Below, piece by piece: positions 33,526-41,063 of a stretch of DNA of 49,811 nucleotides. A model generated the notes under the pieces. It saw only the letters and a program-made list of their open reading frames with translations, was not told the DNA's origin and did not search any database. The stretch spans positions 1-49,811 of the forward strand of contig NZ_BNBS01000056.1 in NCBI RefSeq assembly GCF_014656075.1. The letters are read 5' to 3'. Both the position numbers and the translations under genes were made by a program. The stretch is from Streptomyces hydrogenans. Lineage in GTDB: Bacteria; Actinomycetota; Actinomycetes; Streptomycetales; Streptomycetaceae. Every line of letters begins with the position of its first letter. Position 1 is the first letter of the stretch.

Positions 33526-34107
33526 ATGATGACCGTCGAAGAGCTGACACAGCAGGTCAGCAGGGGTGAGAAGGTGAAGTGGCTGCACTTCTGGGGCCAC
33601 CGTCCGGCCCCGGACGGACGGCTCACGGCGAGCTGTCTGAGCCAGTGGTGGCCGTCACCGTTCGCGGTCGACGGGGTGCGTTACGCCACCGCCGAGCACT
33701 GGATGATGGCGGAGAAGGCGCGCCTCTTCGGGGACGCCGAGGCGGAGCGGGCGGCGCTCGCGGCCCGCACCCCGGCCGAGGCGAAGAAGGCGGGCCGGCT
33801 GGTCCGCGGCTTCGACGAGACCGTGTGGGCGCGGGAGCGCTCCGCGATCGTGACGGCCGGCAGCGTCCACAAGTTCGCCTCGGACGAGGGGCTGCGGGGC
33901 TTCCTGCTCGGCACCGGGGGCCGCGTGCTGGTGGAGGCTAGCCCGCTGGACCGCGTCTGGGGCATCGGCCTCGCCGCCAGCGACCCCGGCGCCCACGACC
34001 CGGCCCGCTGGCGCGGGCTCAACCTGCTGGGCTTCGCCCTGATGGAGGCCCGGGAGCGGCTGCGGTCGGGGGCGGGGTCAGCGGTCGCCGAGCACGAGGA
34101 CCGCTGA
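33526..34107 (+). CDS. NADAR family protein (YbiA-like N-glycosidase fold)
   Basis: 193 residues from ATG 33526 (a second ATG follows immediately at 33529). NADAR hallmarks are FWGHRP near the start, LSQWWPSPFAVDGVRYATAE (about 40-59), HWMMAEKARLFGD, and the C-terminal DRVWGIGLAASDP with GLNLLGFALMEARE. Members hydrolyse N-glycosidic bonds, for example in riboflavin-pathway intermediates (YbiA/RibX) or ADP-ribosylated guanine; the substrate here is not determined. Monocistronic and divergent from the polyamine operon. Its last 30 bases overlap the 3' end of the convergent DUF4190 gene. Confidence 0.9.
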   Translation: MMTVEELTQQVSRGEKVKWLHFWGHRPAPDGRLTASCLSQWWPSPFAVDGVRYATAEHWMMAEKARLFGDAEAERAALAARTPAEAKKAGRLVRGFDETVWARERSAIVTAGSVHKFASDEGLRGFLLGTGGRVLVEASPLDRVWGIGLAASDPGAHDPARWRGLNLLGFALMEARERLRSGAGSAVAEHEDR

Positions 34108-34746
34108 GGTCGTCGTGCCCTCCCGCCCGCTCTCCTCGTACTCGTCGTAGCTCACGACGGCCCAGACGACGAGCGCGACGACCGCCGCGCCGAGGACCGC
34201 GGAGACGATGCCGAGGACGATGCCCGCGGTGGCGGCCCCGCCGTTGCTCGCCTCGCCGCGGTGGGCCCGCTTGCGGCCGAGGATGCCGAAGATCAGCGCG
34301 AGGACACCGAGCACGATCGACGGGACGCCGTAGAACCAGAAGAGGCAGGTGCCGATGATGCCGAGCACCATGCCGGCCGTGCCCATGCCGTTGTACTGGC
34401 CGGGCATCGGCCCGTACGGCGAGGGGTGCGCCGGCGGGTAGCCGTACGCGCCGGGGCCGGCGGCCGGGTAGCCGTACGCGCCGGGGCCCGCCGCCGGGTA
34501 GCCGTACGAGGGCGGGGGCGTCGGGGCGCCGTACGCGGACGGCCCGCCCGGGGCGACCGGGGGCGGCGGCAGCTCTCCGCCTGCCGGGTCGCCGACGGGT
34601 ATCGAGGTGACCGTCGGCCGGTCGTGCACCAGCGGGTCCGCGGCGGGCCGCTTGCCCAGCTCCACCGGCTCGTTCCGGCGCTCCGGCGGAGCCCACGGGT
34701 CGGACGCCTCGCGGTCCTGCGGGCGCGGGTCTGCGTTCTCGGACAA
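34078..34746 (-). CDS. DUF4190-containing membrane protein with Gly-Tyr-Pro repeats
   Basis: 222 residues from a TTG start at 34746, supported by a strong GGAGGGGAG ribosome site. The first half is a disordered cytoplasmic region with Pro-rich segments and repeated AYGYPAAGPG units (about 80-115). The second half has two hydrophobic hairpins: GTAGMVLGIIGTCLFWFYGV...VLALIFGILG and ATAGIVLGIVSAVLGAAVVA, the DUF4190 signature, separated by the basic RKRAHRGE turn. Function unknown; related proteins in Streptomyces are often condensate- or stress-associated only by annotation. Its 3' end overlaps NADAR. A short 75-bp divergent gap separates it from the deaminase gene. Confidence 0.85.
   Translation of the reverse strand: MSENADPRPQDREASDPWAPPERRNEPVELGKRPAADPLVHDRPTVTSIPVGDPAGGELPPPPVAPGGPSAYGAPTPPPSYGYPAAGPGAYGYPAAGPGAYGYPPAHPSPYGPMPGQYNGMGTAGMVLGIIGTCLFWFYGVPSIVLGVLALIFGILGRKRAHRGEASNGGAATAGIVLGIVSAVLGAAVVALVVWAVVSYDEYEESGREGTTTSAVLVLGDR
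34441..34500 (-). repeat. 30-bp tandem repeat within the DUF4190 gene
   Basis: Two near-identical 30-bp units (34441-34470, 34471-34500), with partial copies on both sides, encode the ten-residue Gly-Tyr-Pro repeat. Copy number is likely to vary between strains. Confidence 0.8.
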
Positions 34747-34821
34747 AGTGGGCTCCCCTCCGTGGTCCGGTCATGCTACGGCGTCCCGGCCTCCCGCCCC
34801 CGACCGGCCTACGATGATCCG

Positions 34822-35853
34822 ATGACCGATCTCCACCCCTTCATCGCGGGCCTGCCCAAGGCCGAGCTGCACGTCCACCACGTGGGCTCCGCCTCCCCGC
34901 GGATCGTCTCCGAGCTGGCCGCCCGGCACCCGGACTCCAAGGTCCCCACGGACCCGGAGGCGCTGGCCGACTACTTCACCTTCACCGACTTCGCGCACTT
35001 CATCGACGTGTACCTCTCCGTCGTGGACCTGGTGCGCACCCCCGAGGACGTCCGGCTGCTGACCTTCGAGGTCGCCCGGGACATGGCCCGGCAGAACATC
35101 CGCTACGCCGAGCTGACCATCACCCCGTACTCCTCCACCCGCCGCGGCATCGAGGAGCGCGCCTTCATGGCGGCGATCGAGGACGCCCGCAAGGCGGCGG
35201 AGGTCGAGTTCGGCACCGTGCTCCGCTGGTGCTTCGACATCCCCGGCGAGGCCGGTCTGGAGGCCGCCGAGGAGACCGCGCGGCTGGCCGTCACCGACGG
35301 CATCCGCCCCGAGGGCCTGGTCTCCTTCGGCCTCGGCGGCCCGGAGATCGGGGTGCCGCGCCCCCAGTTCAAGCCGTACTTCGACCGGGCGCGGGCGGCC
35401 GGGCTCCGCTCGGTGCCGCACGCGGGCGAGACGACCGGCCCGGAGACGGTCTGGGACGCGATCCGCGAGCTGGGCGCCGAGCGCATCGGCCACGGCACCA
35501 GCTCGGTCCGGGACCCGGAGCTGCTCGCGTACCTGGCCGAGCACCGGATCGCCCTGGAGGTCTGCCCGACCTCCAACATCGCGACCCGCGCGGTGGCCAC
35601 CCTCGACGAGCACCCGGTCCGGCAGATGGTGGACGCCGGGGTCCTGGTGACGGTCAACAGCGACGACCCGCCGATGTTCGGCAGCGACCTGAACAACGAG
35701 TACGCGGTCGCCGCCCGCCTCCTCGGCCTCGACGAGCGCGGCGTCGCCGGCCTCGCGAAGAACGCCGTCGAGGCGTCCTTCCTCGACCCGGCGGGCAAGC
35801 TCCGGCTGGCCGCCGAGATCGACACGTACACGGAGGACTGGCTGGCGCGCTGA
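34822..35853 (+). CDS. add: Adenosine/aminodeoxyfutalosine deaminase (amidohydrolase superfamily)
   Basis: 343 residues from ATG 34822. Adenosine-deaminase-type metal site: HVH (H17, H19), HAGE (H200, catalytic Glu203), RIGHGTSS, VCPTSNIATRA and the metal Asp pair in VTVNSDDPPMFG (D281, D282). The N-terminal motif is HVHHVGSASP, not the HxHLDG/HxHLEG of housekeeping adenosine deaminases. This variant matches my recollection of S. coelicolor SCO5662, reported to deaminate 6-amino-6-deoxyfutalosine, a step of the futalosine menaquinone pathway, as well as adenosine. Streptomyces make menaquinone by that route, so the assignment is plausible but not provable here. Divergent from DUF4190. Confidence 0.87.
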   Translation: MTDLHPFIAGLPKAELHVHHVGSASPRIVSELAARHPDSKVPTDPEALADYFTFTDFAHFIDVYLSVVDLVRTPEDVRLLTFEVARDMARQNIRYAELTITPYSSTRRGIEERAFMAAIEDARKAAEVEFGTVLRWCFDIPGEAGLEAAEETARLAVTDGIRPEGLVSFGLGGPEIGVPRPQFKPYFDRARAAGLRSVPHAGETTGPETVWDAIRELGAERIGHGTSSVRDPELLAYLAEHRIALEVCPTSNIATRAVATLDEHPVRQMVDAGVLVTVNSDDPPMFGSDLNNEYAVAARLLGLDERGVAGLAKNAVEASFLDPAGKLRLAAEIDTYTEDWLAR

Positions 35854-35874
35854 GGCCCCCGGCTGGCCGGGGCC
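35854..35874 (+). terminator. Small hairpin after the deaminase gene
   Basis: ggcccc (35854-35859) pairs with ggggcc (35869-35874) directly after the stop codon, in the 36-bp gap before the GDPD gene. Weak terminator or spacer hairpin. Confidence 0.35.
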
Positions 35875-35889
35875 CACGAGAATGGGCCC

Positions 35890-36576
35890 ATGCGATCTGT
35901 CACTGTCGTAGGCCACCGCGGCGACCCCTACCGCGCCCGCGAGAACACCCTGCCCTCGATCGGCTCCGCCTTCGAGCGGGGCGCGGACGCGGTCGAGGTC
36001 GACGTCCGGCTCACGAAGGACGGGGTGCCCGTCCTCCTGCACGACGACACCCTGAAGCGGCTCTGGGGCCACGACCGGCCGCTCTCCGCGCTCACCCACG
36101 AGCAGCTGCGCGAGCTGACGCGCGGGGGCGTGCCGACGCTGCGCGACGCGCTCCTGGCGGCCGGGGCGCACCGGCTGATGCTCGACCTGCCCGGCGGGAA
36201 CGAGGACTCGGTGCGGAAGATCGTCGGCGCGGTCCGCGAGGCCGGCGCCGGCGAGCGGGTCTTCTACTGCGCGGGCGCCGTCGCCATGCTCCAGGTACGG
36301 GCCGCCGACCCGCACGCCGAGATCGCGCTCACCTGGACCTCGCTGGCCCCGGCCCGTCCGGTGCTGCTCGACGCGGTCCGCCCGAAGTGGCTCAACTACC
36401 GTTTCGGGCTGGTGAGTCCGGAGCTGACCGAGCGCGTGCACCGGGACGGGCTGCTCGTCTCGGCCTGGACGCCCGACACCCTCAGGAGCATGCGTAGGCT
36501 GATCGCGAACGGGGTCGACTCGATCACCACGAACCGGGTCGACGCCCTCGCCGCCGTCCTGCGAAAGGCTCCCTGA
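35890..36576 (+). CDS. Glycerophosphodiester phosphodiesterase family protein
   Basis: 228 residues from ATG 35890. GDPD catalytic elements lie at the N-terminus: VVGHRGDPYRARENTLPSIG (the HRG and ENT motifs), ADAVEVDVRLTKDGVPVLLH (E-x-D metal ligands) and the catalytic His in LLHDDTLKRLWG. The TIM-barrel C-terminus VSAWTPDTLRSMRRLIANGV and DSITTNRVD is typical. No signal peptide, so it is cytoplasmic and would recycle glycerophosphodiesters to glycerol 3-phosphate. It overlaps the following methyltransferase start by one base (TGATG), so the two are translationally coupled, and the two-component genes follow in the same chain. Confidence 0.92.
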   Translation: MRSVTVVGHRGDPYRARENTLPSIGSAFERGADAVEVDVRLTKDGVPVLLHDDTLKRLWGHDRPLSALTHEQLRELTRGGVPTLRDALLAAGAHRLMLDLPGGNEDSVRKIVGAVREAGAGERVFYCAGAVAMLQVRAADPHAEIALTWTSLAPARPVLLDAVRPKWLNYRFGLVSPELTERVHRDGLLVSAWTPDTLRSMRRLIANGVDSITTNRVDALAAVLRKAP

Positions 36577-37355
36577 TGAACGACCGGATCCGGACCGACA
36601 TCGCCCACAACGCCCGGGTGTGGAACTACTGGCTGGGCGGCAAGGACAACTATCCGGTGGACCGGGGCGTGGGCGACCAGGTCACCGCCTTCTACCCGAG
36701 CATCGGCGAAGTCGCCCGCGCGGACCGGGCGTTCCTCGGCCGGGTCGTCACCCGGCTCGCGGACGGGACGGGCATCCGCCAGTTCCTCGACATCGGCACC
36801 GGGCTGCCCACCGCCGACAACACCCACGAGGTGGCGCAGCGGGTCTCGCCGGACGCCCGGATCGTCTACGTCGACAACGACCCGATCGTCCTCACGCACG
36901 CCCGCGCGCTGCTGACCAGTTCGCCCGAGGGCGTCACCGAGTACGTCGACGCCGACGCGCACGACCCGGAGAGGATCCTGGCGGCGGCGGGCGAGGTGCT
37001 GGACCTGGAGCGGCCGGTGGCGGTGCTGATGCTCGGCATCCTCAACTTCGTCCTGGACACCGACGAGGCCCGCTCGATCGTGCGGACGCTGATGGCCGCG
37101 ATGCCGTCCGGCAGCCACCTGGTCCTCACCCACCCGACGCTGGAGCCGGAGCTGGGCGGCGAGGGCAACAAGGCGGCGATGGCGTTCTGGAACGAGAACG
37201 CGACCCCGCCGATCACCGCCCGCACCCGCGAGGAGTTCACCTCCTTCTTCGACGGCCTGGAGCTGCTGGAGCCGGGCGTCGTCTCCTGCTCCCGGTGGGG
37301 CGCGCCGGAGGCCGCCGCGGTGGCGCAGTTCGGCGCGGTGGGCCGCAAGCCGTAA
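36576..37355 (+). CDS. SAM-dependent methyltransferase, DUF574 family
   Basis: 259 residues from ATG 36576. Actinobacterial DUF574 signature: HNARVWNYWLGGKDNYPVDR (about 11-30), then the SAM loop FLDIGTGLPTADNTHEVAQ and the acidic strand end IVYVDNDPIVLTHARALL. The remainder follows the family: ERPVAVLMLGILNFVLDTDE and PSGSHLVLTHPTLEP. This family is greatly expanded in Streptomyces and the natural substrates are mostly unknown. It lies between the GDPD and the sensor kinase with one-base overlaps on both sides, making an apparent four-gene operon. Confidence 0.93.
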   Translation: MNDRIRTDIAHNARVWNYWLGGKDNYPVDRGVGDQVTAFYPSIGEVARADRAFLGRVVTRLADGTGIRQFLDIGTGLPTADNTHEVAQRVSPDARIVYVDNDPIVLTHARALLTSSPEGVTEYVDADAHDPERILAAAGEVLDLERPVAVLMLGILNFVLDTDEARSIVRTLMAAMPSGSHLVLTHPTLEPELGGEGNKAAMAFWNENATPPITARTREEFTSFFDGLELLEPGVVSCSRWGAPEAAAVAQFGAVGRKP

Positions 37356-38503
37356 TGCGGATACGGGGGGTGGGGCAGGCCCGGGAGTGGGGCGCGGCGC
37401 ATCCGTGGGCGGTGGACGCCGGGCTCGCGCTGCTCGTGCAGGCGGCGGTGACGATGCCGTTCGTGGTGCCGCGCCCGCCGGAGCTGGAGCCGGCGACGTG
37501 GTCCGCGTACGGCCTGACGGCGCTGACCGTGCTGCCGCTGGTGTGGCGGCGGCGGGCGCCGATGGCGGTGCTGCTCGCGGTGCTCGCCACGAGCACGCTG
37601 TACCGGCTGGCGCTGGAGGGTCCCGGGCAGCCGCTGCCGTACCAGGGACTGCTGTGCGTGTACACGATCGCGGTGCTGGCGCCGGCCTGGCAGCGGGCGG
37701 TGACGGCGGGGCTGTTGCTGGTCGCGGTGCCGGTGTCGGTGTGGCTCAACACCCAGTCGGCCCGCGAACTCACCTTCTCGCTCTTCGTGTTCGCCGCCGC
37801 CTACGTCCTCGGGCGGCTGACCGACGCCCGGCAGCGGGCCCACCTGGTCGAGGCGGAGCGGGCCGCGGCCCGCGAACGGGCCCGGATCGCGCGGGAGATG
37901 CACGACATCCTGTCGCACGCGGTGTCCCTGATGATCGTGCAGGCGGAGGCCGGCCCGGTGGCGGTGCGCCGGGCCCCGGAGCGGGCGGAGGCCGCCTTCG
38001 AGGCGATCTCGGCGACCGGGCGGGACGCGATGGACCAGCTGCGGCGGATGCTGGGCGTGCTGCGGGACGAGGACTCCGGCGACGGGCGGTCGCCCCAGCC
38101 GGACCTGGCGGAACTGCCCGCGCTGCTCGACCGGGTGCGGGCCGGCGGGCTCGACGTGCGGTACGAGACCTCCGGCGGGCTGGCGGGGCTGCCCGCCCCG
38201 CTCGCGGCGACCGCGTACCGGATCGCGCAGGAGGCGCTGACCAACACCGTCCGGCACGCCCGGGCCCGCACCGCCACCGTCCGGATCGACCGGTCCGGCG
38301 CCCTGCTGACCGTCCTGGTGCGGGACGACGGGCGCGGCCCCCGGACGACGCCGGGCCGGGCGGCGGGGCACGGTCTGGCCGGGATGCGGGAGCGGGCGGC
38401 GGCGCACGGCGGCACGGCGACGGCGGGCCCCGGGCCGGACGGCCGCGGATTCGAGGTGCGGGCGGAACTGCCCGTACCCTCCCCGGCGGAGGTGGGAGCG
38501 TGA
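37355..38503 (+). CDS. Sensor histidine kinase, HisKA_3 (NarL-pair) type
   Basis: 382 residues from ATG 37355, overlapping the methyltransferase stop by one base. Four or more hydrophobic helices occupy about 20-155 with short loops and no large external domain, so it may sense the membrane or an intramembrane cue. The dimerisation/phosphoacceptor helix reads RARIAREMHDILSHAVSLMI, with His183 as the phosphorylated residue. The HATPase domain has the N-box AYRIAQEALTNTVRHARA, DDGRG and the G2 box GHGLAGMRERA. It phosphorylates the response regulator encoded immediately downstream, whose GTG start overlaps its stop by four bases. Confidence 0.95.
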   Translation: MRIRGVGQAREWGAAHPWAVDAGLALLVQAAVTMPFVVPRPPELEPATWSAYGLTALTVLPLVWRRRAPMAVLLAVLATSTLYRLALEGPGQPLPYQGLLCVYTIAVLAPAWQRAVTAGLLLVAVPVSVWLNTQSARELTFSLFVFAAAYVLGRLTDARQRAHLVEAERAAARERARIAREMHDILSHAVSLMIVQAEAGPVAVRRAPERAEAAFEAISATGRDAMDQLRRMLGVLRDEDSGDGRSPQPDLAELPALLDRVRAGGLDVRYETSGGLAGLPAPLAATAYRIAQEALTNTVRHARARTATVRIDRSGALLTVLVRDDGRGPRTTPGRAAGHGLAGMRERAAAHGGTATAGPGPDGRGFEVRAELPVPSPAEVGA

Positions 38504-39213
38504 CGATCCGCGTGGTGGTGGCCGACGACCAGGAGCTGGTCCGCAGCGGTTTCGCGCTGATCCTCGACGTCCAGGAGGACATCGAGGTGGTGGCGGAGGC
38601 GGCGGACGGGGCGGCGGCCGTGGAGGCGGTGCGGCGGCACCGGCCGGACGTGGCGCTGCTCGACATCCGGATGCCCCGGATGGACGGCATCGAGGCGTGC
38701 CGGACGATCAGCGCCGAGAGCGCCTGCCGGACGGTGATCCTGACGACCTTCGACTCGGACGCCCACGTGTACGAGGCGCTGCACGCGGGCGCGAGCGGCT
38801 TCCTCCTGAAGGACGTGCGCCGGGACGACCTGGTGCACGCGGTGCGGGTGGTGGCGGCGGGCGACTCGCTCCTGGCGCCCTCGGTGGCGCGCCGGCTGGT
38901 GGAGCAGTACACGGCGGGCGGTCCGCGCCGGGCCGCGGGGCCGGATCCGCGGCTGGACGTGCTGACGGGCCGGGAGCGGGAGACGCTGCTGCTGCTCGCG
39001 CGGGGCCGGTCGAACGCGGAGATCGCGGCGGAGCTGGTGGTGAGCGAGCACACGGTGAAGACCCATGTGGGCCACGTGCTGGCGAAGCTGGGGCTGCGGG
39101 ACCGGATCCAGGCGGTGATCTGCGCCTACGAGACGGGCCTGGTGGCGCCGGGGCCTCCCCCGCCGGGGGGATTCCCGGGCGGGGGCGCCTCCCCCGCTCC
39201 GGCGAGGGGCTGA
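38500..39213 (+). CDS. NarL/LuxR-type response regulator
   Basis: 237 residues from GTG 38500. Receiver domain 1-120: acidic pair VVVADDQELV (D9, D10), phosphoacceptor in VALLDIRMPRMDG (D55), the conserved Thr in LTTFDSD and Lys104 in FLLKD. The LuxR-type helix-turn-helix (about 150-215) is LTGRERETLLLLARGRSNAE followed by IAAELVVSEHTVKTHVGHVL. A Pro/Gly-rich tail of about 20 residues follows the HTH, encoded by a GC-rich sequence with inverted repeats that may act as a terminator. Paired with the upstream kinase. Its targets are unknown; the secreted hydrolase gene 98 bp downstream is a candidate. Confidence 0.95.
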   Translation: MTIRVVVADDQELVRSGFALILDVQEDIEVVAEAADGAAAVEAVRRHRPDVALLDIRMPRMDGIEACRTISAESACRTVILTTFDSDAHVYEALHAGASGFLLKDVRRDDLVHAVRVVAAGDSLLAPSVARRLVEQYTAGGPRRAAGPDPRLDVLTGRERETLLLLARGRSNAEIAAELVVSEHTVKTHVGHVLAKLGLRDRIQAVICAYETGLVAPGPPPPGGFPGGGASPAPARG

Positions 39214-39311
39214 CCGGCCGGGACCGCCGGTGCGGGCGATCCGCCCGAGGGGGGGTGCTCCGGAAGGCTGTGGGCATCGGGAACGACCGCCCACCACCGA
39301 GGAGTCCGACC

Positions 39312-40487
39312 ATGCGCACGCCCACGACGAGGACCGCCCGCACCCTGCTCGCCGCCGCCCTGCTGCTGGGCGTCACGGCGGGCCCGGCCGCCCTCTCCCC
39401 CGCCTTCGCGGCCACGGCCCCGGCCGTCGCGGCGGCGGCCCCCGACCTGTCCGCGGTCCTCGCGGGGCTGCCCATCGCCGACGCGACGGCGGCCCTGGTC
39501 CGGATCGGCGGCACCGAGGGCGCCTGGGCGGGGAGCACGGGGGTGCGCGACCTGGAGTCGGGGGCGGCGGCCGATCCGGCGGGCCGCTTCCGGGCCGGTT
39601 CGGTGACGAAGGTCTTCACGGCGGCGACGGTGCTCCAGCTCGCCGCCGAGGGCCGGATCGACCTGGACCGCACGGCCCGCTCCTACCTTCCGGAGCTGAT
39701 CCCGGGGCGGTACGCGACGGTGACCGTCCGCCAGCTCCTGAACCACACGCACGGCATCCCCGCCGCGGACCTGCCCGGGGAGACCGTGGAGGAGTGGTAC
39801 GCGCACCGCTTCGACGTCCACGACCCGGAGGACCTGGTCCGCTCGGCGACGGCGAAGCCCCGCGAGTTCCGGCCGGGGACCCGGCAGCACTACCTGAACA
39901 TCGGCTACACGATCGCGGGCCTCGTGGTCGAGCGGGTCACCGGCGACTCCTTCGAGCACCAGGTGGAGCGGCGGATCCTGCGCCCGCTCGGGCTGCGGGA
40001 CACCTATCTGCCGGGGCGGGAGGCGGAGATCCGGGGCTCGTACAACCACGGCTACCAGCTGATGCGGCTGGACGACGGGACGACCGGGCTGCGGGACGCG
40101 TCGGTGTGGCGGGCGACGGACGGCTGGGCGGCCGGCGACCTGGTGTCGACCACGGCGGACCTGGAGCGCTTCACCCGGGCCCTGTTCGCGGGCCGGGTGG
40201 TGCGCGGTCCGCTCCTGGAGGAGATGTTCACCCTGCCCCGGGTGGCGGACTTCTCCACCGGCGCCCCGGCGGCGTACGCGGCGGGCCTGTCGATGAAGCG
40301 GCTGGGCGGGCGCGAGGTGTGGGGCAAGACCGGCGGCCGCTGGGGCTACAACACGGCCATCGCCTCGACCCGCCACGGGGAGCGGACCCTGGTCTACAGC
40401 GTCAACGCGACGGACGCGAAGGGCCAGGACATGAACCGCACGGCCCTGGAGATCATGCTGGCGACGTACGGACTGCCGTCGGAATGA
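39312..40487 (+). CDS. Secreted beta-lactamase/D-alanyl-D-alanine carboxypeptidase family serine hydrolase
   Basis: 391 residues from ATG 39312, with GAGGAG upstream. A signal peptide (about 1-33, hydrophobic core LLAAALLLGVTAG, ending AFA) directs export. Active-site motifs of the class C/PBP family are all present: SVTK (in FRAGSVTKVFTAAT), YxN (in HYLNIGYTIAG) and KTG (in VWGKTGGRWG). It probably acts on cell-wall peptides or related esters outside the membrane. Antibiotic hydrolysis cannot be claimed. The last 35 bases overlap the convergent membrane-protein gene. The two-component system lies immediately upstream. Confidence 0.92.
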   Translation: MRTPTTRTARTLLAAALLLGVTAGPAALSPAFAATAPAVAAAAPDLSAVLAGLPIADATAALVRIGGTEGAWAGSTGVRDLESGAAADPAGRFRAGSVTKVFTAATVLQLAAEGRIDLDRTARSYLPELIPGRYATVTVRQLLNHTHGIPAADLPGETVEEWYAHRFDVHDPEDLVRSATAKPREFRPGTRQHYLNIGYTIAGLVVERVTGDSFEHQVERRILRPLGLRDTYLPGREAEIRGSYNHGYQLMRLDDGTTGLRDASVWRATDGWAAGDLVSTTADLERFTRALFAGRVVRGPLLEEMFTLPRVADFSTGAPAAYAAGLSMKRLGGREVWGKTGGRWGYNTAIASTRHGERTLVYSVNATDAKGQDMNRTALEIMLATYGLPSE

Positions 40488-40998
40488 CCCGCTGGGCCGC
40501 CTCCAGCCGCTTGATGAGCCGGCGGACGTGGAGCAGCGGGAGGATGCCGACGACCCCGAAGGACATGTCGATGACCGACCACCAGAAGGGGATGTCCCGG
40601 ATCGGCCCGCAGATCAGGGCGAGCGGGATGATGCCGACGCAGGCGATCATGCCGAACTCGACGACCCAGATGTTGCGGACCGGGTCGCGGTAGGGGCCGT
40701 AGAAGGCGACGGCGATGACGAGGTGGGCGAAGGCCAGCCAGTCGGTGCCGTAGAGGAGGTAGGGGGCCTCGGCGCCGGCCGTCTCGACCCCGCCGGCGAC
40801 CTTGTGGATCCACTCCGCGAGCCCGGGCAGGGCCTCGCCGACGGGGGCCGCCCAGCCGGTCAGGGAGGAGTCGAGCCAGCGGAGTTCGGTGACGAGCGGG
40901 AAGGCGGTCGCCCCGCTCAGGACGAGACAGACGACGAAGAGGATCAGCCAGGCGCGGATGCGTGCGAGAAGGGCTCTCGGCCCGTTCGTGTCGCTCAT
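40453..40998 (-). CDS. Small polytopic membrane protein, unknown function
   Basis: 181 residues from ATG 40998 (MSDTNGPRALLARIRAW). Four hydrophobic helices: about 18-40 (AWLILFVVCLVLSGATAF), 85-105, 120-142 (EFGMIACVGIIPLALICGPI) and 147-165. Two charged loops carry GPYRDPVRNIWV and HVRRLIKRLEAAQR. I do not recognise the family with certainty. A perfect 12-bp palindrome (41020-41031) sits 22 bases upstream, typical of a TetR-family operator. The 3' end overlaps the serine-hydrolase gene. Confidence 0.75.
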   Translation of the reverse strand: MSDTNGPRALLARIRAWLILFVVCLVLSGATAFPLVTELRWLDSSLTGWAAPVGEALPGLAEWIHKVAGGVETAGAEAPYLLYGTDWLAFAHLVIAVAFYGPYRDPVRNIWVVEFGMIACVGIIPLALICGPIRDIPFWWSVIDMSFGVVGILPLLHVRRLIKRLEAAQRVIPTAVRTSPA

Positions 40999-41019
40999 GG
41001 GGCCAACGTACACCCCTCT

Positions 41020-41031
41020 TGAACGTGTTCA
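41020..41031. promoter_or_regulatory. TGAACGTGTTCA palindrome upstream of the membrane-protein gene
   Basis: A perfect 12-bp palindrome (TGAAC-GT-GTTCA) lies 22 bases before the ATG at 40998 and 32 bases past the stop of the second potD. It looks like a TetR-type operator. With flanking ACCCC/GGGGT it can also fold as a stem-loop and serve as the potD terminator, so the role is ambiguous. Confidence 0.45.
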
Positions 41032-41063
41032 GAAACGGGGGTCGGTCCGCGCCCGGCGGCTGC

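Noticed and set aside
39312..40487. Serine hydrolase as an antibiotic-resistance beta-lactamase
   Set aside because: The SxxK/YxN/KTG motifs are shared by many DD-peptidases and esterases; nothing in the context supports resistance.
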